A stretch of 64,000 nucleotides of DNA, taken from NCBI RefSeq assembly GCF_900116285.1, contig NZ_FPAJ01000002.1, positions 186,001-250,000 of the forward strand, given 5' to 3'. Of the stretch, positions 17,471 to 26,732 are shown piece after piece (within the stretch, counting starts at the first letter, position 1; every line of letters begins with the position of its first letter). A model generated the notes under the pieces. That model worked only from the letters and a program-made list of their open reading frames with translations. It was not told the origin of the DNA and did not search any database. This stretch comes from Sulfitobacter marinus. Lineage in GTDB: Bacteria > Pseudomonadota > Alphaproteobacteria > Rhodobacterales > Rhodobacteraceae. The position numbers and the translations under genes were made by a program.

Positions 17471-17986
17471 ATGAACGCGCTCGACATCGCTATTGAGGAT
17501 TCCCGTTGGCACGATTTGGGCCTCGCAACACTTGCCGACCGCGCAATTACTGCCGCCCTGACGCATCTATCCGTTGACCCGGAACTGGCCGAGGTTTCCA
17601 TTCTAGCTTGTGACGATGACCGCATTGCGGAGTTAAACGCCGATTTTCGCGGCAAACCTCAGCCCACGAATGTCCTAAGCTGGCCTGCGGATGAGCGAGG
17701 GGCCGCGCAGGACGGCGGCAATCCGCTGCCCGTGCAGCCAGACTTTGACGGCGCGTTGGAGCTGGGCGATATCGCTATTTCCTATGACACATGCGCGGCC
17801 GAGGCTGAAAGCGCCGGCAAATCAATGGCGGATCATGTATCGCATCTGACCGTTCATGGTTTGCTTCATCTTTTGGGCTATGACCACGAGCGTGACGCGG
17901 ATGCAACGCTCATGGAACGGATTGAAGTCGAAATACTTGGCAAATTGGGCATTGATGACCCATATAGGGATCACGCAAGCGCCTAG
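17471..17986 (+). CDS. ybeY: rRNA maturation endoribonuclease YbeY
   Basis: A 171-aa zinc-dependent single-strand RNase used in 16S rRNA 3'-end processing and ribosome quality control. The metal site is HGLLHLLGYDH at 129-139 (His129, His133, His139), the family signature. The N-terminal block DDDRIAELNADFRGKPQPTNVLSWP contains the conserved Arg and Asn-Val-Leu-Ser segment. It lies downstream of phoH and upstream of the CBS-domain gene, as in many proteobacteria, which supports the assignment. Confidence 0.94.
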   Translation: MNALDIAIEDSRWHDLGLATLADRAITAALTHLSVDPELAEVSILACDDDRIAELNADFRGKPQPTNVLSWPADERGAAQDGGNPLPVQPDFDGALELGDIAISYDTCAAEAESAGKSMADHVSHLTVHGLLHLLGYDHERDADATLMERIEVEILGKLGIDDPYRDHASA

Positions 17987-18015
17987 CTTGCCTTAAGCAA
18001 CAAAGACAGGACCCG

Positions 18016-18921
18016 ATGGGCGATACAGACGGATCATCTGAGGCGGCGCAGAGCGCGCGGTTCGAGGACGAATTTGAGAACATAGAAACCGTTGAAGAAG
18101 ACGCACCAAAATCAGGTGGTTTCTTTTCCCGCGTTATTGGTGCGCTCAGCGCGCCCGAAGCCCCCGAAGAGGACGATACCGTTTCTCCGCAGGCAGACCG
18201 GTTATCCGCACGCGGTATGATGAACCTGCGCCGCATGCGCGTAGATGACGTGGCCATTCCCAAGGCGGATATCACAGCGGTGCCCATCACCTCGACGATG
18301 GACGAACTTGTGGCGGTGTTCAAAGACAGCGGTTTGACCCGTTTACCGGTCTATGACGGCACCCTTGATACGCCGATCGGCATGGCGCACCTCAAAGACC
18401 TTGCTTTGACCTATGGCTTTAATGCCAAGACTGATGACTTTGATTTGCGGTCCATGTTGCGCCCGCTTGTGTTTGTGCCGCCGTCGATGACGATTGGCGT
18501 GCTGCTGACCAAGATGCAGGCAGAACGACGTCACATGGCGCTGGTGATCGATGAATATGGCGGCGTCGACGGGCTGGTCACCATCGAGGATCTGATCGAG
18601 CAGGTCATCGGCGAGATCGAAGACGAACATGACGTGGACGAGGGCAAAAACTGGACTGTTGAAAAGCCCGGCTGCTACATCGCGCTTGCCAAGACCCCGT
18701 TGACGGATTTCGAAGCCGAGATTGGCCATTCCCTGACCGACCATGACGATGTCGACGAAGAGGAAATCGACACCTTGGGCGGGCTGGTTTTTATGCTGTC
18801 GGGGCGCGTGCCCACACGCGGCGAAATCGTCGTGCATCCGGACGGGCCTGAATTCGAAGTGATCGACGCTGACCCCCGCCGCATCAAGCGCCTTCGGGTG
18901 CGTGTCGCCGGATCAGCGTAA
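18016..18921 (+). CDS. CBS-domain hemolysin/CorC family protein
   Basis: A 301-aa cytoplasmic protein with two CBS domains (about 75-195; MRVDDVAIPKADITAV and LVIDEYGGVDGLVTIEDLIE) and a C-terminal CorC/HlyC transporter-associated domain (about 210-295). The N-terminal 60 residues are acidic and probably unstructured. It lacks the DUF21 membrane domain found in full transporters of this group, like E. coli CorC. CorC has been linked to Mg/Co homeostasis, but the biochemical role is unsettled. The stop shares a base with the lnt start (TAATG). Confidence 0.9.
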   Translation: MGDTDGSSEAAQSARFEDEFENIETVEEDAPKSGGFFSRVIGALSAPEAPEEDDTVSPQADRLSARGMMNLRRMRVDDVAIPKADITAVPITSTMDELVAVFKDSGLTRLPVYDGTLDTPIGMAHLKDLALTYGFNAKTDDFDLRSMLRPLVFVPPSMTIGVLLTKMQAERRHMALVIDEYGGVDGLVTIEDLIEQVIGEIEDEHDVDEGKNWTVEKPGCYIALAKTPLTDFEAEIGHSLTDHDDVDEEEIDTLGGLVFMLSGRVPTRGEIVVHPDGPEFEVIDADPRRIKRLRVRVAGSA

Positions 18922-20438
18922 TGTCGCCTCAGGCGGTTGCTTGGCTGCGTTTTGCGGCAGCTGTCGGGGCGGGGGCCGTGGCCGCATTTGGCCAAGCACC
19001 CTATGATCAGCCGCTTTTGTTATTGCTGGGATTGGTGGTTGCGATCACCCTTTTTCAGCATAGTGCGCGCCCATGGCAGGCAGTCGCGATTGGGTGGGGC
19101 TTTGCCTTCGGGTATTTTCTGCATGGTTTGATGTGGTTGGTCTCGCCTTTTATGGTCGACCCCGAACGCTATGCCTGGATGGCACCCTTTGCGCTGGTTG
19201 GTATGTGTGGCGGGTTGGCGCTGTTTTGGGCAGCGGCCTTTGGTTTGTCACGCTGGGTGTCTGACCGTATCTGGCCGCTGATCTTTTTTCTGTCTGCGGC
19301 TGAAATACTGCGGGGCTATCTGTTTAGCGGCTTTCCCTGGGGGATGTTCAGCCAAAGTTTGATCGATGTCTGGCCGGGTCAAGGGCTGGCCTATGTTGGT
19401 CCCTATGGCATGACAATGACGTTTACTGCCGGTGCCGCTGTCTTTACGCGTCCGCCGCACCCTGTATTCACCAATCGCTTTGCAGCGTTGTTGGCCCGCC
19501 TTGCGGTTGTGGTTGCATTGACTGTTCCGTTCGCCGCCGCCCCCTCTGCTGTCACCGAACATTCGGTTCGGCTGATCCAGCCCAATGCGGCGCAGAAAGA
19601 CAAATGGGACCCTCTTAAGATATCAGACTTCTATGAGCGGCAACTGGCATATACCAGCGCGCCACCCTTGATCGAAGGGGCTGCACCCGACCTGATCCTG
19701 TGGGCGGAAACCGCCATTCCTTGGCCTTTGGATTTAGCGGGCGGTGCGCTGAGCCAGATCAGCTTTGCGGCAGGTGGCACGCCTGTGTTTTTGGGCATCC
19801 AGCGGCGTGGCGGAATGCAATATTACAATTCATCGGTTTTGGTCGGGTCTTCGGGCGACGTGCTCCAGACCTATGACAAGCACCATCTTGTGCCGTTTGG
19901 CGAATACATTCCCTTTGGCAATTTCATGACCCATTTTGGCATCAGGAGCTTTGCCGCGCAGCTTGGCAATGGCTATTCCTCGGGCATTGGCCCGGCGCTG
20001 GTGGATATGGGCGCGCTTGGCATGGCTTTGCCGCTGATTTGTTACGAGGCTGTGTTCGCGCGCGATGTAAATGCAGCCCCCGAGCGCCCCGCATTCCTGA
20101 TGCAGCTGACAAATGACGCATGGTTCGGCAAAGGGCAGGGGCCGCTGCAGCATCTGGCGCAGGCCAGAATGCGCGCCATCGAACAAGGTTTGCCGATGGC
20201 GCGGGTGGCGAACACCGGCGTGTCTGCTATGATTGATCCCAAGGGGCGGCTCACCGATAGCATTGCCTTGAACACCGCGGGGTTTTTGGACGCAGCTTTG
20301 CCCGAGGCCCTCGCGCCGACCCCCTACAGCCGGTTTGGCGAATTGCCGTTTTTGGCGGTGTTGCTGATCGGGCTCGTCAGCGCGCTGTTGCTGCGCCGCC
20401 GAAAGTTAACATTTGACCCTCGGGGCAGTCAACGATAG
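18921..20438 (+). CDS. lnt: apolipoprotein N-acyltransferase
   Basis: Inner-membrane enzyme that adds the third acyl chain to lipoproteins. The 505-aa protein has six or more N-terminal TM helices (about 10-205), a periplasmic nitrilase-like domain, and a last helix (about 472-491). The catalytic triad is visible: Glu263 in WAETAIPWP, Lys320 in YDKHHLVPFGEYIPFG and Cys374 in LICYEAVFA. It is translationally coupled to the CBS-protein gene and followed by metK. Confidence 0.94.
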   Translation: MSPQAVAWLRFAAAVGAGAVAAFGQAPYDQPLLLLLGLVVAITLFQHSARPWQAVAIGWGFAFGYFLHGLMWLVSPFMVDPERYAWMAPFALVGMCGGLALFWAAAFGLSRWVSDRIWPLIFFLSAAEILRGYLFSGFPWGMFSQSLIDVWPGQGLAYVGPYGMTMTFTAGAAVFTRPPHPVFTNRFAALLARLAVVVALTVPFAAAPSAVTEHSVRLIQPNAAQKDKWDPLKISDFYERQLAYTSAPPLIEGAAPDLILWAETAIPWPLDLAGGALSQISFAAGGTPVFLGIQRRGGMQYYNSSVLVGSSGDVLQTYDKHHLVPFGEYIPFGNFMTHFGIRSFAAQLGNGYSSGIGPALVDMGALGMALPLICYEAVFARDVNAAPERPAFLMQLTNDAWFGKGQGPLQHLAQARMRAIEQGLPMARVANTGVSAMIDPKGRLTDSIALNTAGFLDAALPEALAPTPYSRFGELPFLAVLLIGLVSALLLRRRKLTFDPRGSQR

Positions 20439-20449
20439 GTCCAATACAT

Positions 20450-20494
20450 CGGCCACAACGGCTTCCTGACGTGGCTATGAAAACTATTGGAGCA
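20450..20494 (+). promoter_or_regulatory. SAM/SAH riboswitch controlling metK translation
   Basis: The metK leader shows the compact SAM/SAH aptamer layout. Stem GCCAC (20452-20456) pairs with GTGGC (20471-20475) around the loop AACGGCTTCCTGAC. A short linker follows, then TTGGAGCA (20487-20494), which holds the metK Shine-Dalgarno. The loop GCTTCC (20461-20466) is complementary to GGAGC (20489-20493), giving the pseudoknot that hides the ribosome-binding site when ligand is bound. The core agrees with the class as I recall it from Rhodobacterales metK leaders. It should repress MetK synthesis when SAM (or SAH) is high. Confidence 0.9.
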
Positions 20495-20498
20495 CTAT

Positions 20499-21683
20499 AT
20501 GTCCCGGAAAAACTATACATTTACTTCGGAATCCGTTTCCGAAGGCCACCCTGATAAGGTTTGCGACCGAATTTCGGACGCCGTTTTGGATGCCTTCCTG
20601 ACGGAAGAGCCCGAAGCCCGCGTTGCGGCGGAAACCTTTGCCACCACCAACCGGGTCGTGATCGGCGGCGAAGTGGGGCTGTCGAATAAAGACAAGCTGA
20701 GCGAATACATGGGCAAGATCGAAGATATCGCCCGCGCCTGTATCAAAGACATCGGCTATGAGCAGGACAAGTTTCACCACGCCACTTGCGAAGTGACCAA
20801 CCTGCTGCACGAACAATCCGCCCACATTGCGCAGGGTGTTGATGCGTCCAGCGACAAGGAAGAGGGCGCTGGCGATCAGGGCATCATGTTTGGTTTCGCC
20901 ACTACCGAAACGCCCGAGCTGATGCCGGCCCCGATCCATTATTCCCACGCGATCCTGCGTCGTTTGGCCGAAGTACGTAAAGACGGCACCGAGCCGACGT
21001 TGCGCCCTGACGCGAAAAGCCAGCTGTCGGTGCGCTATGAGAATGGCAAACCGGTTGGCGTGTCGTCTATTGTTCTGTCGACACAACACGCGGACGAAAC
21101 GCAAACTAGCGCCGATATCCGCGATATTGTCGAACCCTATATCACCGAAGTGCTGCCTGAAGGCTGGATTACCGCCGATACGGAGTGGTGGGTGAACCCT
21201 ACGGGTACATTCGTCATCGGTGGTCCTGATGGCGACGCTGGCCTGACTGGACGCAAGATCATCGTTGATACCTATGGGGGCGCGGCCCCCCATGGTGGTG
21301 GTGCATTCTCTGGTAAAGACCCGACAAAAGTTGATCGTTCGGCGGCCTATGTTGCGCGCTATCTGGCCAAGAATGTCGTGGCCGCAGGGCTGGCTGAAAA
21401 ATGCACGATCCAGCTAAGCTATGCGATTGGGGTGTCCAAACCCCTGTCGATCTATTGCGATACATTTGGCGGCGACGCTGACGTTGCGGATTCCGCAATT
21501 GAGCAGGCCATCGGCAAAATCATCGATCTGACCCCGCGCGGCATCCGCGAGCATCTGCAACTGAACAAGCCGATCTACGAACGCACGGCGGCTTACGGCC
21601 ACTTTGGCCGCGCGCCTGAGGCCGACGGCGGGTTTAGCTGGGAAAAGACCGATTTGGTCGATGCGTTGAAGGCGGCGCTTTAA
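20499..21683 (+). CDS. metK: S-adenosylmethionine synthetase
   Basis: Makes SAM from methionine and ATP; cytosolic tetramer. The 394-aa protein starts [23 protein letters not shown], where the HPDK block binds ATP/Mg. The [12 protein letters not shown] hexapeptide region and the P-loop-like [19 protein letters not shown] are present. ATG 20499 is chosen over an in-frame TTG at 20487, because that TTG belongs to the TTGGAG Shine-Dalgarno inside the riboswitch. It is the last gene of the phoH-lnt run, with its own leader, and is followed by a strong terminator. Confidence 0.97.
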   Translation: MSRKNYTFTSESVSEGHPDKVCDRISDAVLDAFLTEEPEARVAAETFATTNRVVIGGEVGLSNKDKLSEYMGKIEDIARACIKDIGYEQDKFHHATCEVTNLLHEQSAHIAQGVDASSDKEEGAGDQGIMFGFATTETPELMPAPIHYSHAILRRLAEVRKDGTEPTLRPDAKSQLSVRYENGKPVGVSSIVLSTQHADETQTSADIRDIVEPYITEVLPEGWITADTEWWVNPTGTFVIGGPDGDAGLTGRKIIVDTYGGAAPHGGGAFSGKDPTKVDRSAAYVARYLAKNVVAAGLAEKCTIQLSYAIGVSKPLSIYCDTFGGDADVADSAIEQAIGKIIDLTPRGIREHLQLNKPIYERTAAYGHFGRAPEADGGFSWEKTDLVDALKAAL

Positions 21684-21723
21684 CGGCTGACGCGATACTG
21701 CTGGTCACTTTGACCTAATTGAC

Positions 21724-21755
21724 ACGGACCGCTGACCCAATCAGCGGTCCGTTTT
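21724..21755 (+). terminator. Intrinsic terminator after metK
   Basis: A perfect 12-bp stem, ACGGACCGCTGA (21724-21735) with TCAGCGGTCCGT (21741-21752), has the loop CCCAA, and its 3' edge runs into TTTT. It ends the metK transcript. Confidence 0.88.
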
Positions 21756-21816
21756 CGTTTGGGCCAGCTGCCGCGGGCCGTTGCGCTGACGTGGGTGTCA
21801 CGCTAAAGGCAACGCC

Positions 21817-22518
21817 ATGACAGATCCTATACGCCCCCGTCGCAATTTTTATGGCCGCCTCAAAGGCAAATCCCTCAAGCAAAGCCAAAAGGGCTATATT
21901 GAGGAAGACCTTGATGCGCTGTCGCCTGGCCCCGTTGATTGGGAGGCCAACCCGTTACGCACGCCACTTGATTTGCAGGGGCTGTTCGATGGCAAGCCCG
22001 TCTGGCTTGAGGTCGGATTTGGCGGCGGCGAGCATATGGTGCATCAGGCGGCGCAAAATCCCGACGTGGGCATTATCGGCTGCGAACCTTATATCAACGG
22101 CGTTGCGATGCTGTTGGGGAAAATCCGGCGCGCAGGTGTCAGCAATGTTGCGATCCACCCCGGCGATGCCCGCGACATTTTCGACGTGCTGCCCGAAGCA
22201 TCCATTGACCGCGCGTTTCTGCTCTACCCTGATCCTTGGCCCAAAACACGCCACCACCGGCGCCGCTTTGTCACGCCAGAGCATCTGGAGCCTTTGGCGC
22301 GGGTACTGAAGCGGGGCGCGATCTTTCGCGTGGCCACGGACATCGAGGACTATGTGCGCCAGACGTTGGAGCAAGTGCCGCGCCACGGCTTTGAATGGCT
22401 GGCCGAACGTCCGGCGGACTGGAAAGAGCCGTGGGATGACTGGATTTCCACCCGCTACGAGCAAAAGGCCCTGCGCGAAGGGCGCGTGCCGCATTATCTG
22501 ACTTTCCGCAAACGCTAA
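21817..22518 (+). CDS. trmB: tRNA (guanine-N7-)-methyltransferase
   Basis: A 233-aa class I SAM-dependent enzyme forming m7G46 in tRNA. The SAM loop EVGFGGGEHM is at about 62-71, the acidic GCEPYINGV follows, and the TrmB signature DPWPKTRHHRRRF is at about 139-151. The basic N-terminus (RPRRNFYGRLKGKSLK) fits tRNA binding. It lies between the metK terminator and an intergenic repeat, so it appears to be transcribed alone. Confidence 0.94.
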   Translation: MTDPIRPRRNFYGRLKGKSLKQSQKGYIEEDLDALSPGPVDWEANPLRTPLDLQGLFDGKPVWLEVGFGGGEHMVHQAAQNPDVGIIGCEPYINGVAMLLGKIRRAGVSNVAIHPGDARDIFDVLPEASIDRAFLLYPDPWPKTRHHRRRFVTPEHLEPLARVLKRGAIFRVATDIEDYVRQTLEQVPRHGFEWLAERPADWKEPWDDWISTRYEQKALREGRVPHYLTFRKR

Positions 22519-22530
22519 ACGGTGCGCAGC

Positions 22531-22580
22531 GGGGGCTGATTGCCCCCGGACCCCCATGGATATTTAGAAGCCAGAGAAGA
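22531..22580. repeat. GC-rich intergenic repeat (copy A)
   Basis: GGGGGC-TGATT-GCCCCC hairpin, then GGACCCCC, then GGATATTT and AGAAGCCAGAGAAGA. The same order (hairpin, GGACCCC, GGATATTT, AAGCCAGAGAAGA) recurs at 48394-48439, and in inverse orientation at 39264-39321. It follows the trmB stop by 12 bases. A dispersed 3'-end element is likely. Confidence 0.7.
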
Positions 22581-22654
22581 TAGGCCCCGCGGTTATGGAC
22601 GGCACCTGCGGGCTGGTTTATGACGTCGGTCAGAATTCAGATTGAGGTTACCCC

Positions 22655-24007
22655 ATGTCCAGTCACGCCACGCCTATTCCTATGACCTCGTCTGCTTGCG
22701 GCCCCCTGAGCGGGGTTGCCGAGGTGCCGGGGGATAAATCCATCTCGCATCGGTCGCTAATCCTGGGTGCGATGTGTGTGGGTGAGACCACGATTAGCGG
22801 CTTGCTGGAGGGCGATGACGTGTTGGACACGGCCCGCGCGATGCGGGCCTTTGGGGCCGAGGTTACCGATTTGGGCGGCGGCAATTGGTCAGTGCACGGT
22901 GTTGGTGTTGGTGGCTTTGCCGAGCCTGAGGGCGTGATCGATTGCGGCAATTCCGGCACCGGCGTGCGGTTGATCATGGGTGCGATGGCGACATCGCCAA
23001 TCACTGCGACCTTTACCGGTGATGCCAGTCTGAACGGGCGGCCCATGGCGCGGGTGACGGACCCGTTGGCGTTGTTTGGCACACAGGCCGTTGGGCGCAA
23101 AGGTGGGCGGTTGCCGATGACAATCGTTGGCGCGGCAGAACCGGTTCCGGTCCGCTATGTTGTACCTGTCCCATCGGCGCAGGTGAAATCAGCGGTATTG
23201 TTGGCGGGGCTGAATGCACCGGGCAAGACCGTGGTGATCGAGGCCGAGGCAACGCGCGATCACACCGAGCGTATGTTGTCGGGCTTTGGGGCCGAGATCA
23301 CGGTTGAGGATACAGATGAGGGGCGCGTTATTACCTTGACGGGCCAGCCCGAGTTGCAGGCCCAGCATGTGGATGTGCCGCGTGATCCGTCCTCGGCCGC
23401 GTTTCCAGTTTGTGCGGCACTGATTGTGCCGGGGTCGGATGTCTTGGTGCCTGGAATCGGCCTGAACCCGACGCGGGCGGGGCTGTTTACCACGCTGCGC
23501 GAAATGGGGGCCGACCTGATCTATGAGAACGAACGCACCGAGGGTGGCGAGCCTGTCGCCGATCTGCGCGCCAAGTTCTCGCCCGATATGAAGGGCATCG
23601 AGGTACCACCTGCGCGGGCCGCGTCGATGATCGACGAATATCCCGTGCTGTCTGTGGTGGCGTCCTTTGCCCAAGGCCAGACCATGATGCGCGGCGTCAA
23701 GGAATTGCGGATCAAGGAAAGCGACCGGATTGATGCGATGGCCAAGGGTCTGCGCGCCAATGGGGTCGAGGTTGACGAAGGCCCTGATTGGTGGGCCGTC
23801 ACGGGGCTGGGCCATGGCAATGTTCCGGGTGGTGCCACTTGTGCCAGCCAGTTGGACCACCGTATCGCGATGTCCTTTATGATTTTGGGCATGGCTGCGA
23901 ATGCACCTGTCAGCGTTGATGACGGCGCGCCGATCACTACGTCTTTCCCGATATTCGAGCCGTTGATGGCGCGGTTGGGCGCAAATGTTGCACGGGTCAC
24001 CGCATGA
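22655..24007 (+). CDS. aroA: 3-phosphoshikimate 1-carboxyvinyltransferase (EPSP synthase)
   Basis: Sixth step of the shikimate pathway: transfers enolpyruvyl from PEP to shikimate 3-phosphate. The 450-aa protein has [11 protein letters not shown] (25-35), [13 protein letters not shown] (97-109), [13 protein letters not shown] and the late LDHRIAMSF. The segment order and wording look like class II (CP4-type) enzymes rather than the E. coli class I form, so reduced glyphosate sensitivity is possible but not shown. Its stop overlaps the cmk start by four bases. Confidence 0.95.
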   Translation: MSSHATPIPMTSSACGPLSGVAEVPGDKSISHRSLILGAMCVGETTISGLLEGDDVLDTARAMRAFGAEVTDLGGGNWSVHGVGVGGFAEPEGVIDCGNSGTGVRLIMGAMATSPITATFTGDASLNGRPMARVTDPLALFGTQAVGRKGGRLPMTIVGAAEPVPVRYVVPVPSAQVKSAVLLAGLNAPGKTVVIEAEATRDHTERMLSGFGAEITVEDTDEGRVITLTGQPELQAQHVDVPRDPSSAAFPVCAALIVPGSDVLVPGIGLNPTRAGLFTTLREMGADLIYENERTEGGEPVADLRAKFSPDMKGIEVPPARAASMIDEYPVLSVVASFAQGQTMMRGVKELRIKESDRIDAMAKGLRANGVEVDEGPDWWAVTGLGHGNVPGGATCASQLDHRIAMSFMILGMAANAPVSVDDGAPITTSFPIFEPLMARLGANVARVTA

Positions 24008-24621
24008 AAGACGGCTTTACGGTTGCCATCGACGGGCCTGCGGCGGCGGGTAAGGGCACGGTATCGCGCGCCGTGGCCGAGCATTTCGGCTTTGCGCATT
24101 TGGACACGGGGCTTTTGTACCGTGCCGTTGGCGCAAAGGTGCTTGAGGGGATGACGGCGGAAGAGGCGGCATTAACCTTGGTTGCGGGCGATCTGGACAA
24201 TGACCAGTTGCGAACCAATGCGGTGGCCGAGGCTGCCAGCAAAGCGGCTGCGATCCCGGAAGTGCGGGCTGCCTTGGTCGATTTTCAACGCAGTTTTGCC
24301 ATGCGCGCGGGTGGGGCCGTTCTGGACGGGCGCGATATCGGGACGGTGATTTGCCCCGATGCGCAGGTTAAATTATTTGTCACCGCCACGCCCGAGGTTC
24401 GCGCGGAACGCCGATTTGCCGAGCTGGCGGCGAAAGGCTTTGACGTTACGCTTGCGGAAGTTCTGGCCGAGGTCCAGGCACGCGATGCCCGTGACAGTAC
24501 CCGAGCGGAGGCACCGCTCAAGCCCGCCGATGACGCCGTGGAGATGGATACATCAACCATGGACATCGCCACCGCCGTGGCCCGCGCGATCGAACTGATT
24601 AAGTCACGCATCGCAGAATAG
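24004..24621 (+). CDS. cmk: (d)CMP kinase
   Basis: Phosphorylates CMP and dCMP. The 205-aa P-loop kinase carries [21 protein letters not shown] near the N-terminus (Walker [10 protein letters not shown]), the DGRDIGT block (about 100-106), and the lid region with RAERRFAEL. It is translationally coupled to aroA by ATGA overlap. In most proteobacteria cmk is followed by rpsA; here a rhodanese and a KAP NTPase gene intervene. Confidence 0.95.
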   Translation: MKDGFTVAIDGPAAAGKGTVSRAVAEHFGFAHLDTGLLYRAVGAKVLEGMTAEEAALTLVAGDLDNDQLRTNAVAEAASKAAAIPEVRAALVDFQRSFAMRAGGAVLDGRDIGTVICPDAQVKLFVTATPEVRAERRFAELAAKGFDVTLAEVLAEVQARDARDSTRAEAPLKPADDAVEMDTSTMDIATAVARAIELIKSRIAE

Positions 24622-24744
24622 GCCATTGGCCGGCACAGTCGTTCTGGAATGATGGAACAGTATGAGAAAGCCGCGCGTTCTTATGGTGAACGCCGCGGTT
24701 TAGAGGGCGCGGCAGAGCGCATTGATCATACAAGGACCATCCCG

Positions 24745-25122
24745 ATGAAAACCGCCCAAGATTACCTAGATGCTGCCAACGCAGTGGTCCCGAAAATGGA
24801 CGCTAAAGATGCGATTGCCAAACATGCCGAGGGCAACGGCGTGTTTATCGACGTCCGCGATTCCGCTGACATTGCGAACAGCGGCACCATCAAGGGCGCG
24901 CATCGTGTGCCACGCGGCATGATCGAATTCCGCGCTGATCCGAAGGTGGAGGCGCTTTATAACCCGATCTTCCAGAAAGACGCCGAGATTTATCTGATCT
25001 GTGGTGCAGGCGGTCAAGCGGCGCTGTCCGGCAAGACGCTGCACGACATGGGTTATAAAAACGTGACCAATATCGGCGGATTTTCCGACTGGAAAGACGC
25101 GGGCGGCCCGACCGAGGCCTAA
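24745..25122 (+). CDS. rhodanese-like domain protein
   Basis: A 125-aa single rhodanese domain, cytosolic. The CH2A-like FIDVRDSADIANSGTIKGAHRVPRG precedes the active-site loop CGAGGQAALSG with Cys86. The six-residue loop after Cys is the size used in sulfurtransferases. It ends in the typical GGFSDWKDAGGP. The start at 24745 has AAGGA upstream; the longer in-frame reading has no ribosome-binding site. A thiosulfate or persulfide sulfur-carrier role is likely in general terms; the partner is unknown. Confidence 0.88.
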   Translation: MKTAQDYLDAANAVVPKMDAKDAIAKHAEGNGVFIDVRDSADIANSGTIKGAHRVPRGMIEFRADPKVEALYNPIFQKDAEIYLICGAGGQAALSGKTLHDMGYKNVTNIGGFSDWKDAGGPTEA

Positions 25123-25130
25123 GCCAATAC

Positions 25131-25162
25131 CCTCTGCGCTCGAACGCGGGCGCAGAGGTTTA
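25131..25162 (+). terminator. Intrinsic terminator after the rhodanese gene
   Basis: CCTCTGCGC (25131-25139) pairs with GCGCAGAGG (25150-25158), followed by TTTACCTTTT. It closes the rhodanese transcript. Confidence 0.75.
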
Positions 25163-25191
25163 CCTTTTCTACCGAAGCACTGCCTGTATGC

Positions 25192-25219
25192 GCCTCTAAG
25201 TTAATTCTGGAGGCTTTTT
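25192..25219 (+). terminator. Second hairpin with T-run before the KAP NTPase gene
   Basis: GCCTC (25192-25196) pairs with GAGGC (25210-25214), followed by TTTTTCGTTTTT. The stem is short. It lies about 45 bases before the KAP gene start, so, as for the DUF3800 gene, a terminator-like hairpin guards an accessory gene; it could equally be a second terminator for upstream transcription. Confidence 0.5.
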
Positions 25220-25261
25220 CGTTTTTGGGGAATGATAGGGGACATCATCCGGGGCAGGGCA

Positions 25262-26626
25262 ATGACAGAAGAAGAGCTGAGTGAAATTTGGAAAGGTGAC
25301 CTGCTGGGTTTCAAAGAACGTGGCGTGGCGTTTACCAACCTTGTTACGTCCATCACCGACCATCGGACAATCTCGATTGAGGCGGGATATGGGCGCGGCA
25401 AAACGTTCTTTCGCGAGCGGTGGGCCAAGCAGCTAGAGGCCGCTGATGAATGTGTCGTGCAAATTGATGCTCGACTGTCGGATCATTCGGGTGATCCTGT
25501 CGTGACGTTTTTGGGCGCGTTGCTGGGGATGGTGCCTGAGCAAGAAACCAAGAGGCGTGACGCTGCATTCGGGATGGCCAAAAAGATTGGCATCGCCGGA
25601 ACAAAAGCAATCGCGAGGGCGGCGTTGCGTGAAGGATTTGATGAGTTGGTAGATGCCGTTGCCACGGGCGATGGAGAGGCGGGTAGCCTGCACGACATCG
25701 CGAAGTTGGCGGGGCAGGATTTGTCCAAAGCTGCGGGTGATATGATTGCTACGCAGCTAGAGGCTGAGAAAGCGCGGCTTGAGTTGGGCGAACAGCTGAA
25801 CCTGTTGCACGCGCAGATCACAAAAGGACGGGATACGGATCGCATCATCATCCTGATTGATGAACTGGACCGTTGTCATCCTGACTATGCGATTGCCCTG
25901 CTTGAGGCGATGAAGCTGGTCTTTGATCAGGACGGATTTGTGTTCGTGCTGATGGTTAATCGGGGTTATTTGGAATCCGTTGCCGAGAAGCGCTTTGGCA
26001 AAGCGCCCGAGGGCGAATCCTACCTTGATAAGTTTGTGGACCTGCGGCTGAAGCTGGAGACGGACCGCCTGTCCAGTGCAGCTGAGGCGCTTGCGTCTGA
26101 GTTGCCTTTAGCTATTCCGTTTGGTGATCACGAGGAGTTCGGTGTGGCCCGCGCAGCGCTGTTGGCGAGTGAGCTTGCACCGGAAAGCGGACTTTCGATG
26201 CGGCAAATCAAACGGGTGCTGGATCGAGTGGAGTTGGCGTGTCTTATTTATGCGGAAAGACCAATCGACGTGGCGCTTTTGGTGTGGCTATCTTTTAAAG
26301 ATGGGGCGGGTCTGAGATTTGATGAATTGAGCACAATTTTGCCTCACCGTTTCAACATTATTCCTAGTCAGGCTGAGGAGATATTAGCAAGAGGCAATAA
26401 AATAAGATCACTAAAAGACAACAATGACTGGTCGAATAAACAGAATTTCTTTATTAAAGAGAACCTCTCTGAATTATTGACGCTTTCAAATGAGCAGCTT
26501 CGCGCTGACGAAATGAACAAAGATTATTTTTACTGGGCGCGTGTCTACCAATTTCTCGCCCCCCACTACATCCCCGAGCATCAAGCCATGCTCGACGCTG
26601 TTCACAAGCTGCAAGCGGACACCTAA
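25262..26626 (+). CDS. KAP family P-loop NTPase
   Basis: A 454-aa STAND-like NTPase of the KAP group (named from Kidins220/ARMS and PifA). Walker A is AGYGRGKTFF (41-50), a variant of GxxGxGKT. Walker B is IIILIDELDRCHPDYA (194-209), where the DELDRC wording is diagnostic for KAP. No membrane helices are evident inside the domain, unlike many KAP proteins. Some bacterial KAP NTPases (plasmid F PifA) exclude phage, so a defence role is possible; it is inference. Codon use becomes clearly AT-rich in the last 100 codons. ATG 25262 is preferred over an in-frame ATG at 25232, whose GGGG lies too close. Confidence 0.83.
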   Translation: MTEEELSEIWKGDLLGFKERGVAFTNLVTSITDHRTISIEAGYGRGKTFFRERWAKQLEAADECVVQIDARLSDHSGDPVVTFLGALLGMVPEQETKRRDAAFGMAKKIGIAGTKAIARAALREGFDELVDAVATGDGEAGSLHDIAKLAGQDLSKAAGDMIATQLEAEKARLELGEQLNLLHAQITKGRDTDRIIILIDELDRCHPDYAIALLEAMKLVFDQDGFVFVLMVNRGYLESVAEKRFGKAPEGESYLDKFVDLRLKLETDRLSSAAEALASELPLAIPFGDHEEFGVARAALLASELAPESGLSMRQIKRVLDRVELACLIYAERPIDVALLVWLSFKDGAGLRFDELSTILPHRFNIIPSQAEEILARGNKIRSLKDNNDWSNKQNFFIKENLSELLTLSNEQLRADEMNKDYFYWARVYQFLAPHYIPEHQAMLDAVHKLQADT

Positions 26627-26710
26627 CCACCCTTGCCATTCGCGGAAAACAGGCCTATACGCGCGACTGTCTAAGGGGCGGATACACGTTTCGGGCGCAA
26701 TATATCAGGC

Positions 26711-26732
26711 AGGGTCGGTTTTATCCGGCCCT
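26711..26732 (+). promoter_or_regulatory. Hairpin in the rpsA leader
   Basis: AGGGTCGG (26711-26718) pairs with CCGGCCCT (26725-26732) with one G-T pair, followed by CTTTGCTTT. It lies about 105 bases before rpsA. It may be the terminator of the KAP gene or an rpsA leader structure; S1 autoregulates its own translation in E. coli, but nothing here proves this. Confidence 0.4.
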
